Below are positions 36,047-44,959 of a stretch of DNA of 64,000 nt, in pieces; positions within the stretch are counted from its first letter, which is position 1; each line of letters opens with the position of its first letter. The stretch lies in NCBI RefSeq assembly GCF_021654135.1, contig NZ_JAKGSD010000010.1:34886-98885 (forward strand), written 5' to 3'. The stretch comes from Amycolatopsis tucumanensis. GTDB taxonomy: Bacteria; Actinomycetota; Actinomycetes; Mycobacteriales; Pseudonocardiaceae. The position numbers and the translations under genes were made by a program. The notes under the pieces were generated by a model. That model was not told where the DNA came from. It made no database searches and was given only the letters and a program-made list of their open reading frames with translations.

Positions 36047-37210
36047 TCACCTCCTCGACCTGCGACGCCAGCCGCTCTCGCAGCGCACGGCGAACTCGTC
36101 GAGTTCGAGGGCGGGCAGCAGCGCCCGGACCCGGGCGACCGGCACCCCGGATTCGGTGGCGACCTGCTCGGCGGATTTGCCCTCGCGCCGGTCGAGCGCC
36201 TCGTGGACGCGCAGGGCGTCCGGCCCGAGACCGTCCGTCGGCCGTTTCGAGCGGACCTTCTCGGGCCGGGGCGTGCCCAGCCGCCCGACGGTTTCGATCA
36301 CGTCGTCGACCGAGGCCACGAGGGTGGCGCCGGATTCGCGGATCAGTTCGTGACAGCCGATCGACAACGCGGAGGTGATCGGCCCGGGCACGGCCATCAC
36401 GACCTTGCCGAGCGCGCCGGCCGTGGTCGCGGTGTTGCGGGCGCCACTGCGGCGGCCCGCCTCCACGACGATGGTTCCCTCGCTGAGCGCGGCGATGAGG
36501 CGGTTGCGGACGAGGAAGCGGTGGCGGGCCGGCGGTGTGCCCGGCGGGTACTCGCTGACGACGAGACCGCCGTGCTCGGCGATCTTGTCGAGCAGCACGA
36601 CGTGCCCAGCGGGGTACCCGGCATCGAGACCGCAGCCGAGCAGCGCGACGGTGGTGCCGCCGACGAAGAGGGCTCCGCGGTGTGCCGCGCCATCGACCCC
36701 GTAGGCGGCGCCGGAGAAGACCGACACGCCCTGGCCGGCTAACGCGGAGGCGAAGTCGCCGGCGACGTGCTCGCCATACCCGGTGGCAGCTCGCGCGCCG
36801 ACGATCGCCACGGCCTGCTCGGTGGCCTCGTCGAAGCGGACTTGGCCGCGCACCCACAACGCGAGCGGCGGGGCGACGCCCTGCACACCACGGCTGGCGG
36901 CGAGTTGGAGGGACAGGAGCGGCCAGCCCGGCCACTCGTCGTCCTCCGGGATCAGCAGCCGCATGCCGAGGCGAGCGCCTTCGTCGAGGTCGCGCTGGGC
37001 GTGGTCGTGCGTGCGGCGGGCCTCGGTTTCGTCGCGGACGCGGTTGGGACAGTCGCCGGCGCGGATCGCCTCAGCCGCCGCGACGGGTCCGTGCTGAGCG
37101 ACGAAGTCGACGACGGCGGGTGCCGGCGGCTCGGCGACACGGACCAGGTAGGAGCGGGCAAGGCGCTCTGCGTCGAGCTTGGCGCTGACGGGCTCGGGGG
37201 TGGTCGTCAT
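36047..37210 (-). CDS. dprA: DNA processing protein DprA
   Basis: DprA/Smf of 387 residues, a Rossmann-fold protein that binds single-stranded DNA and loads RecA in transforming bacteria. Seen are VGARAATGYGEH, SGAAYGVDGAAHRGAL, GCGLDAGYPAGH and FLVRNRLIAALS; a C-terminal winged-helix part (GPDALRVHEALDRREGKSAEQVATESGVPVARV). In actinobacteria it is conserved even where natural transformation is not known. Its ATG overlaps, in ATGA, the stop of a repeat-derived open frame that fills the comM-dprA junction. Confidence 0.93.
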   Translation of the reverse strand: MTTTPEPVSAKLDAERLARSYLVRVAEPPAPAVVDFVAQHGPVAAAEAIRAGDCPNRVRDETEARRTHDHAQRDLDEGARLGMRLLIPEDDEWPGWPLLSLQLAASRGVQGVAPPLALWVRGQVRFDEATEQAVAIVGARAATGYGEHVAGDFASALAGQGVSVFSGAAYGVDGAAHRGALFVGGTTVALLGCGLDAGYPAGHVVLLDKIAEHGGLVVSEYPPGTPPARHRFLVRNRLIAALSEGTIVVEAGRRSGARNTATTAGALGKVVMAVPGPITSALSIGCHELIRESGATLVASVDDVIETVGRLGTPRPEKVRSKRPTDGLGPDALRVHEALDRREGKSAEQVATESGVPVARVRALLPALELDEFAVRCESGWRRRSRR

Positions 37211-37626
37211 GCGGCCCTCCCCGCGTGGCGTCTCGGTGCGGGAGCAGGGACGAGGCGCGCCACGGCCGGTGCCGGAGCGGTGTAGAGGAATGTCAGAGGT
37301 TCTTGCAGCCCTCCGTGGAGGCCGGATGGCGACATGCTCCTGACCAGTGCCGAGGTGGCGCGGCGCGAACGTTGAAGGCTCATGCGGCCCGTCACGGATG
37401 CCGGTGTCAGAACCGGGGTTGTGAGATGAGCCGTGGCAAGCGGTGAGGTCCGAGGGCTAATGCGGCCCTCCCCGAATGCCCGGTACCGAAGCACGGGCGA
37501 CGACGCGCGCCATGGCCGGTGCCTGAGCGGTGCGGAGGAGTGGCGGAGGCTCGTGCAGCCCTCCGTGTGTGAACTGCCTGCGCCTTGGCCAGGGCCGAGG
37601 TTGCGCAGCGAACGTCGAGGGCTCAT
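37207..37626 (-). CDS. Repeat-derived open frame (139 codons) coupled to comM and dprA
   Basis: The frame starts at an ATG that overlaps the comM stop (ATGA, 37623-37626) behind CGGAGGGC, and its stop overlaps the dprA ATG in the same way (37207-37210). Its product is basic and Ser, Arg, Pro-rich (SPRRSLRNLGPGQ...), without a known domain. The DNA consists of imperfect repeats; the peptide shows EGGMSPRRS, EGCTSLRHS, EGRISPRTS and TGRMSLQRS at 25-31 residue steps. It could be a translated linker that keeps ribosomes moving from comM to dprA, or a neutral open stretch kept by chance. No homologue is known to me, so coding is uncertain. Confidence 0.4.
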   Translation of the reverse strand: MSPRRSLRNLGPGQGAGSSHTEGCTSLRHSSAPLRHRPWRASSPVLRYRAFGEGRISPRTSPLATAHLTTPVLTPASVTGRMSLQRSRRATSALVRSMSPSGLHGGLQEPLTFLYTAPAPAVARLVPAPAPRRHAGRAA

Positions 37627-37636
37627 GCCGCCCTCC
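37209..37636. repeat. Imperfect tandem repeat between comM and dprA, six cores
   Basis: A 12-base core of the type ATGCGGCCCTCC (plus strand) occurs at 37209, 37303, 37382, 37460, 37553 and 37625, spaced 94, 79, 78, 93 and 72 bases. The first core contains the dprA start codon and the last contains the comM stop. The blocks at 37259-37317 and 37509-37567 agree at about 50 of 59 positions. This looks like repeated duplication of the ancestral comM/dprA junction. Confidence 0.8.
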
Positions 37637-39134
37637 GGTCTCGGAACTCCAGCGCGGCGGCGACGTGGTCGGCTTGGGGTTCGTCGGCGTCGGCGAGGTC
37701 GGCCAGCGTCCAGGCGATCCGGAGGCACCTGTCGACGCCCCGGGCGGTCACCGTGCCGCGTTCCAGGCTTCGGTTCAGCAGGGCTGTCGTCGTGGGTGGG
37801 AGGGCGAACTCGCGGTGCAGGGCGGGGCCGGGGACCTCGGCGTTGGTCTTCCAGCCGTGCTCGCTCCAGCGGGCGGCGGCGCGGTCGCGGGCGGCCAGGA
37901 CACGTTTGCGGACCACCTCCGTCGGCTCGGGCTCGCTGCTCTCGTGGCGGCCCATCGCCGTCATCGGGCGGAGCCGGACGCGCAGATCGACGCGGTCGAG
38001 CAGCGGGCCGGACAACCTGCTGAGGTAGCGGCGGCGCTCGGTCGGTGAGCACGTGCAGTCGGTTTCGCGGGGTGGCGCGCACGGGCACGGGTTAGTGGCC
38101 ATCACGAGCTGGAAGCGCGCCGGGTAGCGGACCGAACCGCGGGCGCGGGCGATGCTGACCTCGCCCTCCTCCAGGACCGTGCGCAGGGAGTCCAGCCGCT
38201 GCGATCCGAATTCCGCCGCTTCGTCCAGGAAGAGGACCCCGCGGTGGGCGCGGCTGATCAGGCCCGGTGTGGCGATGCCCGCGCCGCCACCGATGAGCGC
38301 GGCCTCGGACACCGAGTAGTGCGGCGCGACGAACGGCGGGACTTTGATCAGCGGGGACTCGGGTGTCAGTTTGCCGTTGATCGAATGCACGGCAGTGACT
38401 TCGAGCGACTCCTCCGGCGAGAGCATGGGCAGGAGACCGGGCAGTCGCTTGGCGAGCATGGTCTTCCCCACGCCCGGCGGACCGGTGAGGAGGAGGTGGT
38501 GCGCGCCTGCGGCCGCCACTTCGAGCGCCCAGCGCGCCTCGGGTTGGCCGACGACGTCCGCCAGATCCAGCCCCTTGGGCGGCTCGCTCTCGGTGGGTGG
38601 CTCTGGCCGGGCCAGGGCGTTTTCGCCCTCGAGCCAGGCAAGGACGTCCCGCAGCCTCGCCGCGCCGTAGACCTCGAGGCCGTCGACCAGTGCAGCTTCG
38701 AACAGCGTCCCGGACGGGACGATCGCGCGCTTGATCCCTTCCTTGCGCGCCGCGAGCAGGCCGGGCAGGACTCCGCGGACTTCGCGCACCCGGCCGTCGA
38801 GCGCCAGCTCGCCCAGCAGGACCGTGCCGAGCAGCCGAGTGGCCGGGACCTTGCCCGCGGACGCGAGGATGGCCACCGCGATCGCGAGGTCGTAGCCAGA
38901 ACCGAGCTTGGGCAGGTTCGCCGGGAACAGGCCGAGGGTGAGCTTGTCCTCCGGCCAGTGCTGGCCCGAGTTGCGGATGGCCGAGCGGACCCTGTCTTTC
39001 GCTTCGCGCAGGCCGGCGTCGGGCAGGCCGATCATCTTGATCCCGGGCAGGCCACCGCCCAGGTCGGCCTCGACCTCGACCAGGCGGCCGTCGAGGCCGA
39101 CGAGTGCCACCGACCAGGCGCGTCCGAGCGGCAT
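37623..39134 (-). CDS. comM: YifB/ComM-family Mg-chelatase-like AAA+ ATPase
   Basis: AAA+ helicase-like ATPase of 503 residues. The N-terminal ChlI-type domain carries VEVEADLGGGLPGIKMIGLPDAGLREAKDRVRSA; Walker A is GPPGVGKTM, Walker B VLFLDEAAEF, and a Cys-rich zinc element is NPCPCAPP...DCTCSP. In gamma-proteobacteria ComM drives branch migration during transformation. ATG 39134 shares one base with the yraN stop (TGATG). Order yraN-comM-dprA matches Rv2898c-Rv2896c, except for the repeat frame behind it. Confidence 0.93.
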   Translation of the reverse strand: MPLGRAWSVALVGLDGRLVEVEADLGGGLPGIKMIGLPDAGLREAKDRVRSAIRNSGQHWPEDKLTLGLFPANLPKLGSGYDLAIAVAILASAGKVPATRLLGTVLLGELALDGRVREVRGVLPGLLAARKEGIKRAIVPSGTLFEAALVDGLEVYGAARLRDVLAWLEGENALARPEPPTESEPPKGLDLADVVGQPEARWALEVAAAGAHHLLLTGPPGVGKTMLAKRLPGLLPMLSPEESLEVTAVHSINGKLTPESPLIKVPPFVAPHYSVSEAALIGGGAGIATPGLISRAHRGVLFLDEAAEFGSQRLDSLRTVLEEGEVSIARARGSVRYPARFQLVMATNPCPCAPPRETDCTCSPTERRRYLSRLSGPLLDRVDLRVRLRPMTAMGRHESSEPEPTEVVRKRVLAARDRAAARWSEHGWKTNAEVPGPALHREFALPPTTTALLNRSLERGTVTARGVDRCLRIAWTLADLADADEPQADHVAAALEFRDRRAA

Positions 39135-39508
39135 CAGAACGCTCCCGGGATGTGGCGGACGCGGGGCTCGCCGTCGCCATCCGCGTAGACCGCGACGACG
39201 TCGAAGCGGACCCGGCACCAGCCGACGCGGTGGATGCTCAACCACTGCCCGGCGAGGCGCCGGATGCGGGCGACCTTGTCCTCGGTGACCGCCTCCGCGG
39301 GATCGCCGAAGCTCTCCCGGGTGCGGGTCTTGACCTCGCAGATGACCAGGGTGCGGCCGTTGGTGGCGATGAGGTCGAGCTCGCCCTGGCGGCAGCGCCA
39401 GTTCCTGGCCAGCACGACGAAGCCGAGCTTCTGCAGGTGGCGCGCGGCGATGTCCTCGCCCCTGCGGCCGAGTGTCAGGTGGCGGGCGGGTCTGGCCGCG
39501 GTGGTCAT
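39134..39508 (-). CDS. YraN family (UPF0102) nuclease-like protein
   Basis: Small protein of 124 residues with the Endonuclease/HJR-like fold of the UPF0102 family: LGRRGEDIAARHLQKLGF start, then a PD-(D/E)xK-type core in GELDLIATNGRTLVICEVKTRT with the Asp and Glu-x-Lys residues. First gene of the yraN-comM-orf-dprA unit; a pair of DnaA boxes lies about 90-110 bases before its start. A role in DNA repair or recombination is suggested by fold and neighbours, not proven. Confidence 0.9.
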   Translation of the reverse strand: MTTAARPARHLTLGRRGEDIAARHLQKLGFVVLARNWRCRQGELDLIATNGRTLVICEVKTRTRESFGDPAEAVTEDKVARIRRLAGQWLSIHRVGWCRVRFDVVAVYADGDGEPRVRHIPGAF

Positions 39509-39594
39509 GGCTGGTCCCCCAAGGTCGGTGGTCGTTCACTGCCTTCGACGGTGCCATGACCTGCGGTTTCGCCGACAGAGCGAGTTGCCGGGCC

Positions 39595-39621
39595 TGTGGA
39601 CAAGTGGGGTGATGTGGACAA
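39595..39621 (-). promoter_or_regulatory. Pair of perfect DnaA boxes upstream of yraN-comM-dprA
   Basis: TGTGGACAA at 39595-39603 and at 39613-39621, i.e. TTGTCCACA twice on the minus strand, 18 bases apart. They lie 87-113 bases upstream of the yraN start, in a position suited to control of that operon by DnaA. Confidence 0.7.
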
Positions 39622-39862
39622 ACCGCGGTGGGGTGCGGCTCGGTGGGGCGGAAATGTCGGTCCCGGGTGGTAGGGGCGGCGGGCGAGAGATGAGCTGGGG
39701 TTGGAGGCGCGCGGGCGGCCGGGAGCCCAGGTGAAGGCGGGAACGGGCCGGGCAACGGTCGGGATTCGGGTCGAGATGGGAAACGGGCCTCGCAGCGGCC
39801 GGAGTGAGGGCAGAAGCAGAGTCGAGAGGTGGGTGGCGCTGGGGGAACGGCTGGTGGGGCGC

Positions 39863-40140
39863 GCCAGGGGCGGACGGCTGTGTGGCGCGCCGGGAGGCCG
39901 ACGGCCGGTGAGGTCGCGCCGGGAGGCAGACCCGTAGGTCGCGCCGGGAGGCGGGCCCCCGGTAGGTGGCGCCAGGGGCAGACAGCCGCTGGGTGACGCC
40001 GGGAGGCAGACGGCCGGTGGCTCGCGCCAGGAGGCGGACGACCGGTGGGTCACGCCGGGAGGCGGACGGCCGGTGGGACGCGCCAGGGGGCGGACAGCCG
40101 GCGGGTGGCGCAAGGGGCAGACGGCCGGTGAGGTGCGCCG
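39863..40140. repeat. Minisatellite of ~28 bp units, about 11 copies
   Basis: Units of the type GCCGGGAGGCGGACGGCCGG plus TGGGTCAC. Unit anchors (GCC followed by A/G GG) start at 39863, 39889, 39918, 39943, 39971, 39998, 40026, 40054, 40082, 40110 (GCA) and 40137, mostly 27-28 bases apart. No spacers between units, so not a CRISPR array. All purine-rich runs are on the plus strand. Confidence 0.85.
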
Positions 40141-40145
40141 GCCCC

Positions 40146-40179
40146 AAAAAAAAGGGACGTCCCGCTGGGGGACGTCCCT
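40146..40179 (-). terminator. Rho-independent terminator of the DUF2469 gene
   Basis: On the minus strand an 11 bp stem (arms 40169-40179 and 40153-40163, sequence AGGGACGTCCC) with a 5-base loop is followed by eight T (40153-40146). It ends the rnhB-DUF2469 transcript. Confidence 0.92.
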
Positions 40180-40195
40180 CGTCGAGCTTGGGGTG

Positions 40196-40519
40196 TCAGC
40201 TGGAGAACGGGCCCTCTTCGGGGAGCCTCAGCTCTGGCTTTTCCAGCTCCTCCACGTTCACGTCCTTGAAGGTGATCACGCGGACGTTCTTGACGAACCG
40301 GGCAGGGCGGTACATGTCCCACACCCACGCGTCGGACATGCGGACCTCGAAGTAGACGTCTCCCCCGCTGTCCCTGACCTGCACGTCCACCGCGTTGGCC
40401 AGGTAGAACCGCCGCTCGGTCTCCACCACGTACGAGAACTGGCTGACGATGTCGCGGTACTCGCGGTACAGCGACAGCTCCATCTCGGTCTCGTACTTCT
40501 CGAGATCCTCTGCGCTCAT
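40196..40519 (-). CDS. DUF2469 protein
   Basis: Conserved actinobacterial protein of 107 residues (Rv2901c-like) starting [41 protein letters not shown]. Acidic ends, soluble. Its ATG overlaps the rnhB stop by 4 bases and a strong terminator follows. Function unknown; strict association with rnhB and lepB suggests a role in RNA or ribosome maintenance (inference). Confidence 0.92.
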   Translation of the reverse strand: MSAEDLEKYETEMELSLYREYRDIVSQFSYVVETERRFYLANAVDVQVRDSGGDVYFEVRMSDAWVWDMYRPARFVKNVRVITFKDVNVEELEKPELRLPEEGPFSS

Positions 40520-41343
40520 GAAATCCGCGCCCCTCCTCGCGAGTTCGACCGGTCTCCGGCGGCGGAACTCCCATTCTGAACCACGGTGCCCTCCAGAGCA
40601 CGTACCGGAGCATCGGACTGCCCCAATGCAGCAGCGGTGAGCATGACCTTCCGCGGTGGTCGCAGACCGTGGGCGGCGGCCGCCGCTGCCACATTGGTGT
40701 ACGACCACCGGTGTACCTCACACGGCCCGTGTTCGACGAGCGCCGCGCCGTGGTCCGCGGTCGTGTACCCCTTGTGCACATCGAATCCGTACATCGGGTA
40801 CTCCAGGTGCGTCTCGGCCATGATCCGGTCCCGCGTCACCTTCGCCAGCACCGACGCGGCCGCCACGCACGCGACCGCCCGGTCCCCCTTGATCACCGGC
40901 ACGCTCGGCGCCGGCAGACCCGGCACCTTGAAACCGTCCGTCAGCACGTACCCGGGGCACTCCCGCAACCCCGCCACCGCCCGGCGCATGCCCTCGATGT
41001 TCGTGACATGAATGCCGAGCTGATCCACCTCTTCGGGTGAAATGACGACGATCGAGTAGTCCAGGGCACGCACCAGGAGCCGCTCGTAGACCCGCTCCCT
41101 GGCCAGCGCGGTGAGCAGCTTCGAGTCGTTCAGCTCCGCCAGCCGGGCCGCGTCCCCCGGCCGGAGCACGCACGACGCGACCACCAGCGGACCCGCGCAG
41201 GCCCCGCGGCCCGCCTCGTCGACCCCGGCCACCGGGCCGAGACCACGCCGGTCGAGCGCCGACTGCAGACCCCACGCCGTCTCACCCCGGACGATCGCCC
41301 TGGGCGGGCGGAAGGAGGCCAGAACCGCCGAAGACCTACCCAA
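40516..41343 (-). CDS. rnhB: Ribonuclease HII
   Basis: Endonuclease of about 275 residues that removes ribonucleotides and RNA from RNA-DNA hybrids. Motifs: [17 protein letters not shown] with the first Asp-Glu pair, LNDSKLL, and the C-terminal [17 protein letters not shown] with a further Asp. The start is uncertain: the TTG at 41343 lies 5 bases behind the lepB stop; no ATG or GTG exists between it and the conserved part. The C-terminal tail of about 50 residues is longer than in E. coli but usual in actinobacteria. Confidence 0.9.
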   Translation of the reverse strand: MGRSSAVLASFRPPRAIVRGETAWGLQSALDRRGLGPVAGVDEAGRGACAGPLVVASCVLRPGDAARLAELNDSKLLTALARERVYERLLVRALDYSIVVISPEEVDQLGIHVTNIEGMRRAVAGLRECPGYVLTDGFKVPGLPAPSVPVIKGDRAVACVAAASVLAKVTRDRIMAETHLEYPMYGFDVHKGYTTADHGAALVEHGPCEVHRWSYTNVAAAAAAHGLRPPRKVMLTAAALGQSDAPVRALEGTVVQNGSSAAGDRSNSRGGARIS

Positions 41344-41348
41344 CCTGG

Positions 41349-42281
41349 TTACCGCTTTCGCTCGACCGCCTCGCGCACCTTCGAGCCCAGTCGCCGTCCG
41401 CCCCACACCGCGGGCCACGCGGCGACGACCCCGAACCCGAGCGGAACGCCTTCCTGCCACGCCGGAGCGCTCATGCCGAGCGCGGCCGGCTGCGCGGCGG
41501 CCTGCGGGTTGTGGTCGCTGACCCCGCCCCACCGGCTGGGTGGCAACACGATGATGCGTGCCTTGCCGATGATGTTGTCCACCGGGACGGCACCGCGGAC
41601 CCCGCCGCCGCCCTGGCAGCGCGAGTCGCACGAGTCGTTGCGGTTGTCGCCCATCACCCAGACGTAGCCGTCCGGCACCGTCACCGGATCGAACGGCTCC
41701 TGCCGCTGGTTGTCCGGATTCTGCCAGTGGATGTAGGGCTCGTCGAGGGCCTTGCCGTCGACGACGACCCGGTTCTGGGCGTCACAGCACTCGACGGTCT
41801 GGCCACCGGTCGCGATGATCCGCTTGACGAAGTCGCGCTCGTCCGGCGGCGCCAGCCCGAACACCGAGCCGATGTTCTGGAAGAACCGCACGACCGCGTT
41901 ACCCGACCGCTCGGTCGCGACCTCGTTCTCCACCCACGGCTCCGGGCCCTTGAACACCACGACATCACCCGGTTCGGGGTCGGTGAAGTCGTAGGTGATC
42001 TTGTCGACGAGGACCTTGTCGCCGTAGCACCCGGTGCACCCGTGGAGCGTGGTCTCCATCGACCCCGAAGGAATCGTGTAGACCCGCGCCAGGAATTGCT
42101 GGAACACGAATGCCAGCGCCAGCGCGACGACGATCAGAATCGGGAGTTCGACCCAGAACGAGCGCTGTTTCTTGGGTTTACGGCGGCGCCGTTTCCCATT
42201 TGCGCCGGCATCGGCACTCTCGTCCGGTTCCGGGCGTTCGGGCTCGTCCTCAGCGGCGCTGGAGGGCACAGGTTCGACCAC
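41349..42281 (-). CDS. lepB: Signal peptidase I
   Basis: Membrane serine protease of 310 residues that cleaves signal peptides of exported proteins. A charged N-terminus ([28 protein letters not shown]) precedes one transmembrane helix (about 45-65); the catalytic Ser is in PSGSMETTL and the Lys in [10 protein letters not shown]; box E is [17 protein letters not shown]. Two Cys in the loop HGCTGCYGD are typical for actinobacterial LepB. A second hydrophobic stretch lies near the C-terminus. Confidence 0.95.
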   Translation of the reverse strand: MVEPVPSSAAEDEPERPEPDESADAGANGKRRRRKPKKQRSFWVELPILIVVALALAFVFQQFLARVYTIPSGSMETTLHGCTGCYGDKVLVDKITYDFTDPEPGDVVVFKGPEPWVENEVATERSGNAVVRFFQNIGSVFGLAPPDERDFVKRIIATGGQTVECCDAQNRVVVDGKALDEPYIHWQNPDNQRQEPFDPVTVPDGYVWVMGDNRNDSCDSRCQGGGGVRGAVPVDNIIGKARIIVLPPSRWGGVSDHNPQAAAQPAALGMSAPAWQEGVPLGFGVVAAWPAVWGGRRLGSKVREAVERKR

Positions 42282-42312
42282 TTCGCCAGGCTATCGGAGA
42301 ACGTCCGATCCC

Positions 42313-42672
42313 TCAGGACGCGGTCGGAGCCTCGCGGCGCTCCTTGATCTTGGCGGCCTTGCCGCGCAGCTCGCGCAGGTAGTACAGCTTGGCGCGACGC
42401 ACGTCACCGCGCTTGTGCACCTCGATCTTCGCGATGTTCGGGCTGTGCACCGGGAAAGTGCGCTCCACACCGACACCGAACGAAACCTTGCGCACGGTGA
42501 AGGTCTCGCGAATACCGCCACCCTGGCGGCGGATCACGACGCCCTGGAAAACCTGAACACGCTCACGGTTTCCCTCGATGACGCGAACGTGCACCTTCAG
42601 CGTGTCACCCGGGCGGAAGTTCGGGATGTCGGAACGCAGCGACTGAGCGTCCAGGGCGTCCAGGGTGTTCAT
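42313..42672 (-). CDS. rplS: 50S ribosomal protein L19
   Basis: L19 of 119 residues at the subunit interface. Starts [30 protein letters not shown] and contains the invariant [25 protein letters not shown] 42672 matches the mycobacterial protein; the frame continues upstream to 42735 without support. A TTGACA -35-like hexamer on the minus strand (42793-42788) could be its own promoter. Confidence 0.95.
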   Translation of the reverse strand: MNTLDALDAQSLRSDIPNFRPGDTLKVHVRVIEGNRERVQVFQGVVIRRQGGGIRETFTVRKVSFGVGVERTFPVHSPNIAKIEVHKRGDVRRAKLYYLRELRGKAAKIKERREAPTAS

Positions 42673-42819
42673 CGGGAGTCCGTCCTCGTCCTTCGTCTGT
42701 CTGGCAGTCATCCGAGCACGCGCACGCTCACTCACGGCAGGCGACCCGGGGGCTTGTGGCAGGCACGCACCACTGGCACGGCCAACCTGTCAAGTATTGC
42801 AGACGCGTCCCCGGCCGGA

Positions 42820-43575
42820 TCACCCGGCCTGCCGCTGCTCGGACCGGACACGGTCGAGCACGGCGAGATCGCGCTGGTCCAGCGTACCTTCCGGCAACCG
42901 GTCGAGGAGATCGGGGCGGCGCAGGAGGGTCCGTTCGAGGGCCTGGTCGCGCCGCCAGCGGTCGATCAGCGCGTGGTTGCCCGACCGCAGCACCTCGGGC
43001 ACGGACAGGTCGCGCCACACCTCGGGGCGCGTGTAGCTGGGGCCTTCGAGCAGGCCGTCGGAGAAGGAGTCCTGCTCGGCCGACACGGGGTTGCCCAGCA
43101 CGCCGGGCAGCAGCCGGACCGTGGCCTCGACCATGACGAGCACCGCGGCTTCGCCACCGACCAGCACGTAGTCGCCGATGGACACCTCGTCGACCGGCAT
43201 CCGGCGCGCGGCGTCGTCGATCACGCGCTGGTCGATGCCCTCGTAGCGGCCGCAGGCGAACACGAGGTGCTTCTCGCGGGCGTACGAGTGCGCCATCTCC
43301 TGCGTGAAGGGGCGGCCCGCCGGGGTCGGCACGACCAGCCGGGTCTCCGGACCGCACACCGCGTCCAGCGCGTCGCCCCAGACCTGGGGCTTCATGACCA
43401 TGCCCGGACCACCGCCGTAGGGCGCGTCGTCGACGGCGCGGTGCACGTCGTGGGTCCAGTCCCGCAGATCGTGCACCCCGACCTCGATCAGCCCGCGCTC
43501 GATGGCGCGGCCCAGCAGCGCGGCCCGCAGCGGGTCCAGGTATTCGGGGAAGATGGTGACGACGTCGATCCGCAC
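42820..43575 (-). CDS. trmD: tRNA (guanine37-N1)-methyltransferase
   Basis: SPOUT-class enzyme of 251 residues that makes m1G37 to prevent frameshifting. Seen: [31 protein letters not shown], and the trefoil-knot region [13 protein letters not shown] with [13 protein letters not shown]. It belongs to the rpsP-KH-rimM-trmD-rplS operon. Confidence 0.96.
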   Translation of the reverse strand: MRIDVVTIFPEYLDPLRAALLGRAIERGLIEVGVHDLRDWTHDVHRAVDDAPYGGGPGMVMKPQVWGDALDAVCGPETRLVVPTPAGRPFTQEMAHSYAREKHLVFACGRYEGIDQRVIDDAARRMPVDEVSIGDYVLVGGEAAVLVMVEATVRLLPGVLGNPVSAEQDSFSDGLLEGPSYTRPEVWRDLSVPEVLRSGNHALIDRWRRDQALERTLLRRPDLLDRLPEGTLDQRDLAVLDRVRSEQRQAG

Positions 43576-43596
43576 GGCGCGAGCGTAACCAGCCCG

Positions 43597-44115
43597 TCAG
43601 CCGGCGTCGTCGAGCAGGCCCTCGGGCGGATCGACCACGACGCGGCCGCCCTTGACGTCCACCACGGGGACGATGGCCTGCACGAACGGCACGAGGACGG
43701 TGCGCCCGTCGCGGTCGAGCGCGAGCAGCTCGCCGTGCGGGGCGTGCACGACCTCGGTGACGGTGCCGATCACCTCGCCGTCGCTCAGCTCGGCGCGCAG
43801 ACCCTCGAGTTCGTGGTCGTAGAACTCGTCCGGGTCGTCGGATGGCGGGAGGTCGGCGGTGTCGGCGAGCAGCAGGGCGCCGCGCAGGGCCTCGGCGGCC
43901 TCACGCGTCACCACCTGCTCGAACGTGACCAGCAGCCGCCCGCTGTGTGGGCGGGCGGCTGCGACGGTCAGCGGGCGCGTGGTGCCGTCGCGGAAACGCG
44001 CGGTCACCGTCGCGCCGTCGCGGAAGCGTTCCTCGGGCGAGTCGGTCCGGATGTCCACGGCGAGTTCACCGCGCACACCGTGGGCCTTGGCGACCCGCCC
44101 GACGACGACGTCCAC
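43597..44115 (-). CDS. rimM: 16S rRNA processing protein RimM
   Basis: Assembly factor of 172 residues for the 30S head, binding S19. N-terminal RimM barrel with VGRVAKAHGVRGELAV, C-terminal PRC barrel ending GGRVVVDPPEGLL. GTG 44115 leaves a 7-base gap after the KH gene. Confidence 0.94.
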   Translation of the reverse strand: MDVVVGRVAKAHGVRGELAVDIRTDSPEERFRDGATVTARFRDGTTRPLTVAAARPHSGRLLVTFEQVVTREAAEALRGALLLADTADLPPSDDPDEFYDHELEGLRAELSDGEVIGTVTEVVHAPHGELLALDRDGRTVLVPFVQAIVPVVDVKGGRVVVDPPEGLLDDAG

Positions 44116-44122
44116 GGATGGG

Positions 44123-44362
44123 TCAGCGGTCGGTGTCGACGACGTCCACGCGGACGCCGCGGCCACCGATGCCGCCCATGACGGTGCGCAGCGCGGTCGC
44201 TGTCCGGCCGCCACGGCCGATGACCTTGCCGAGGTCGTCCGGGTGGACGTGGACCTCGAGCGTGCGACCACGGCGGGTGGTGATCAGGTCGACCCGGACG
44301 TCGTCCGGGTTGTCCACGATCCCCCGCACCAGGTGTTCGAGGGAGTCGGCGAGGAAGCTCAC
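44123..44362 (-). CDS. khpA: KH-domain RNA-binding protein (KhpA/YlqC)
   Basis: Single KH domain protein of 79 residues. RNA-binding loop [14 protein letters not shown] with the GxxG motif is clear. In Gram-positives KhpA with KhpB affects small RNA function and cell size. It overlaps the rpsP stop by 4 bases (GTGA or ATGA type). Confidence 0.92.
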   Translation of the reverse strand: MSFLADSLEHLVRGIVDNPDDVRVDLITTRRGRTLEVHVHPDDLGKVIGRGGRTATALRTVMGGIGGRGVRVDVVDTDR

Positions 44363-44784
44363 GCCTCGTCCTTCGCCGCCTCGTCGTCGGCCTTCTTGGC
44401 CGACTTCTTCTTCGGGGTGGTGGCCTCGTTGGCGGGCTCGTCACCGGCAGCCGCGAGGGCCGCGTTGAACAGCTCCTCCTTGGTCGGCTTCGGCGCGGCG
44501 GTCTTCAGCGTGCCCTCGGCGCCCGGCAGGCCCTTGAACTTCTGCCAGTCACCGGTGATCTCCAGGATGCGCTGCACCGGCTCGGTCGGCTGTGCGCCGA
44601 CACCCAGCCAGTACTGGGCGCGCTCGGAGTCGACCTCGATGAAGCTCGGCTCGGACTTCGGGTGGTACTTGCCGATCGACTCGATCGCCTTGCCGTCCCG
44701 GCGGGTGCGGGCGTCGGCGACGATGATGCGGTAGTACGGCGCACGGATCTTGCCGAGGCGCTGGAGCTTGATCTTGACGGCCAC
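44359..44784 (-). CDS. rpsP: 30S ribosomal protein S16
   Basis: S16 of 141 residues. The first ~80 residues are the ribosomal core ([40 protein letters not shown]); the rest is a Lys/Ala/Glu-rich tail ([22 protein letters not shown]), common in actinobacteria. GTG start at 44784 behind AAGGAG. First gene of the rpsP-rplS operon; a promoter-like CAGAATAGT lies about 135 bases upstream. Confidence 0.95.
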   Translation of the reverse strand: MAVKIKLQRLGKIRAPYYRIIVADARTRRDGKAIESIGKYHPKSEPSFIEVDSERAQYWLGVGAQPTEPVQRILEITGDWQKFKGLPGAEGTLKTAAPKPTKEELFNAALAAAGDEPANEATTPKKKSAKKADDEAAKDEA

Positions 44785-44959
44785 GGTGTGTGGGTACTCC
44801 TTGGTTCTCTGCGTGCTCGCGGGTGTCGGGTCACGATCCGTGTGGGGACACCGGACGAGTACCCGAAGCTTTCGGTCGCCACGGCACGGTGAGAGGGCCC
44901 GGCCGCAGCAGGCAAGCGACTATTCTGCCAGACCCGTTCGCGTGGCTCGCAGGCGGCGT

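Larger units (their letters stand above)
39509..40195. other. Long gene-free stretch upstream of yraN (687 bases)
   Basis: It holds the DnaA-box pair (39595-39621), a G-rich stretch on the plus strand, the ~28 bp minisatellite (39863-40140) and the terminator of the DUF2469 gene (40146-40179). Open frames of about 200 codons exist on the minus strand but in two frames at once, are Pro/Arg-rich and follow the repeat; I do not call them genes. Confidence 0.75.

Noticed and set aside
39863..40140. CRISPR array
   Set aside because: Units follow each other without unique spacers, are degenerate, and no cas genes are present.
39505..40147. Two ~200-codon minus-strand open frames upstream of yraN, one ending in the yraN ATGA
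   Set aside because: They run through the ~28 bp minisatellite in two frames at once; unit lengths of 25-29 do not keep a frame, and the products are Pro/Arg-rich without similarity.
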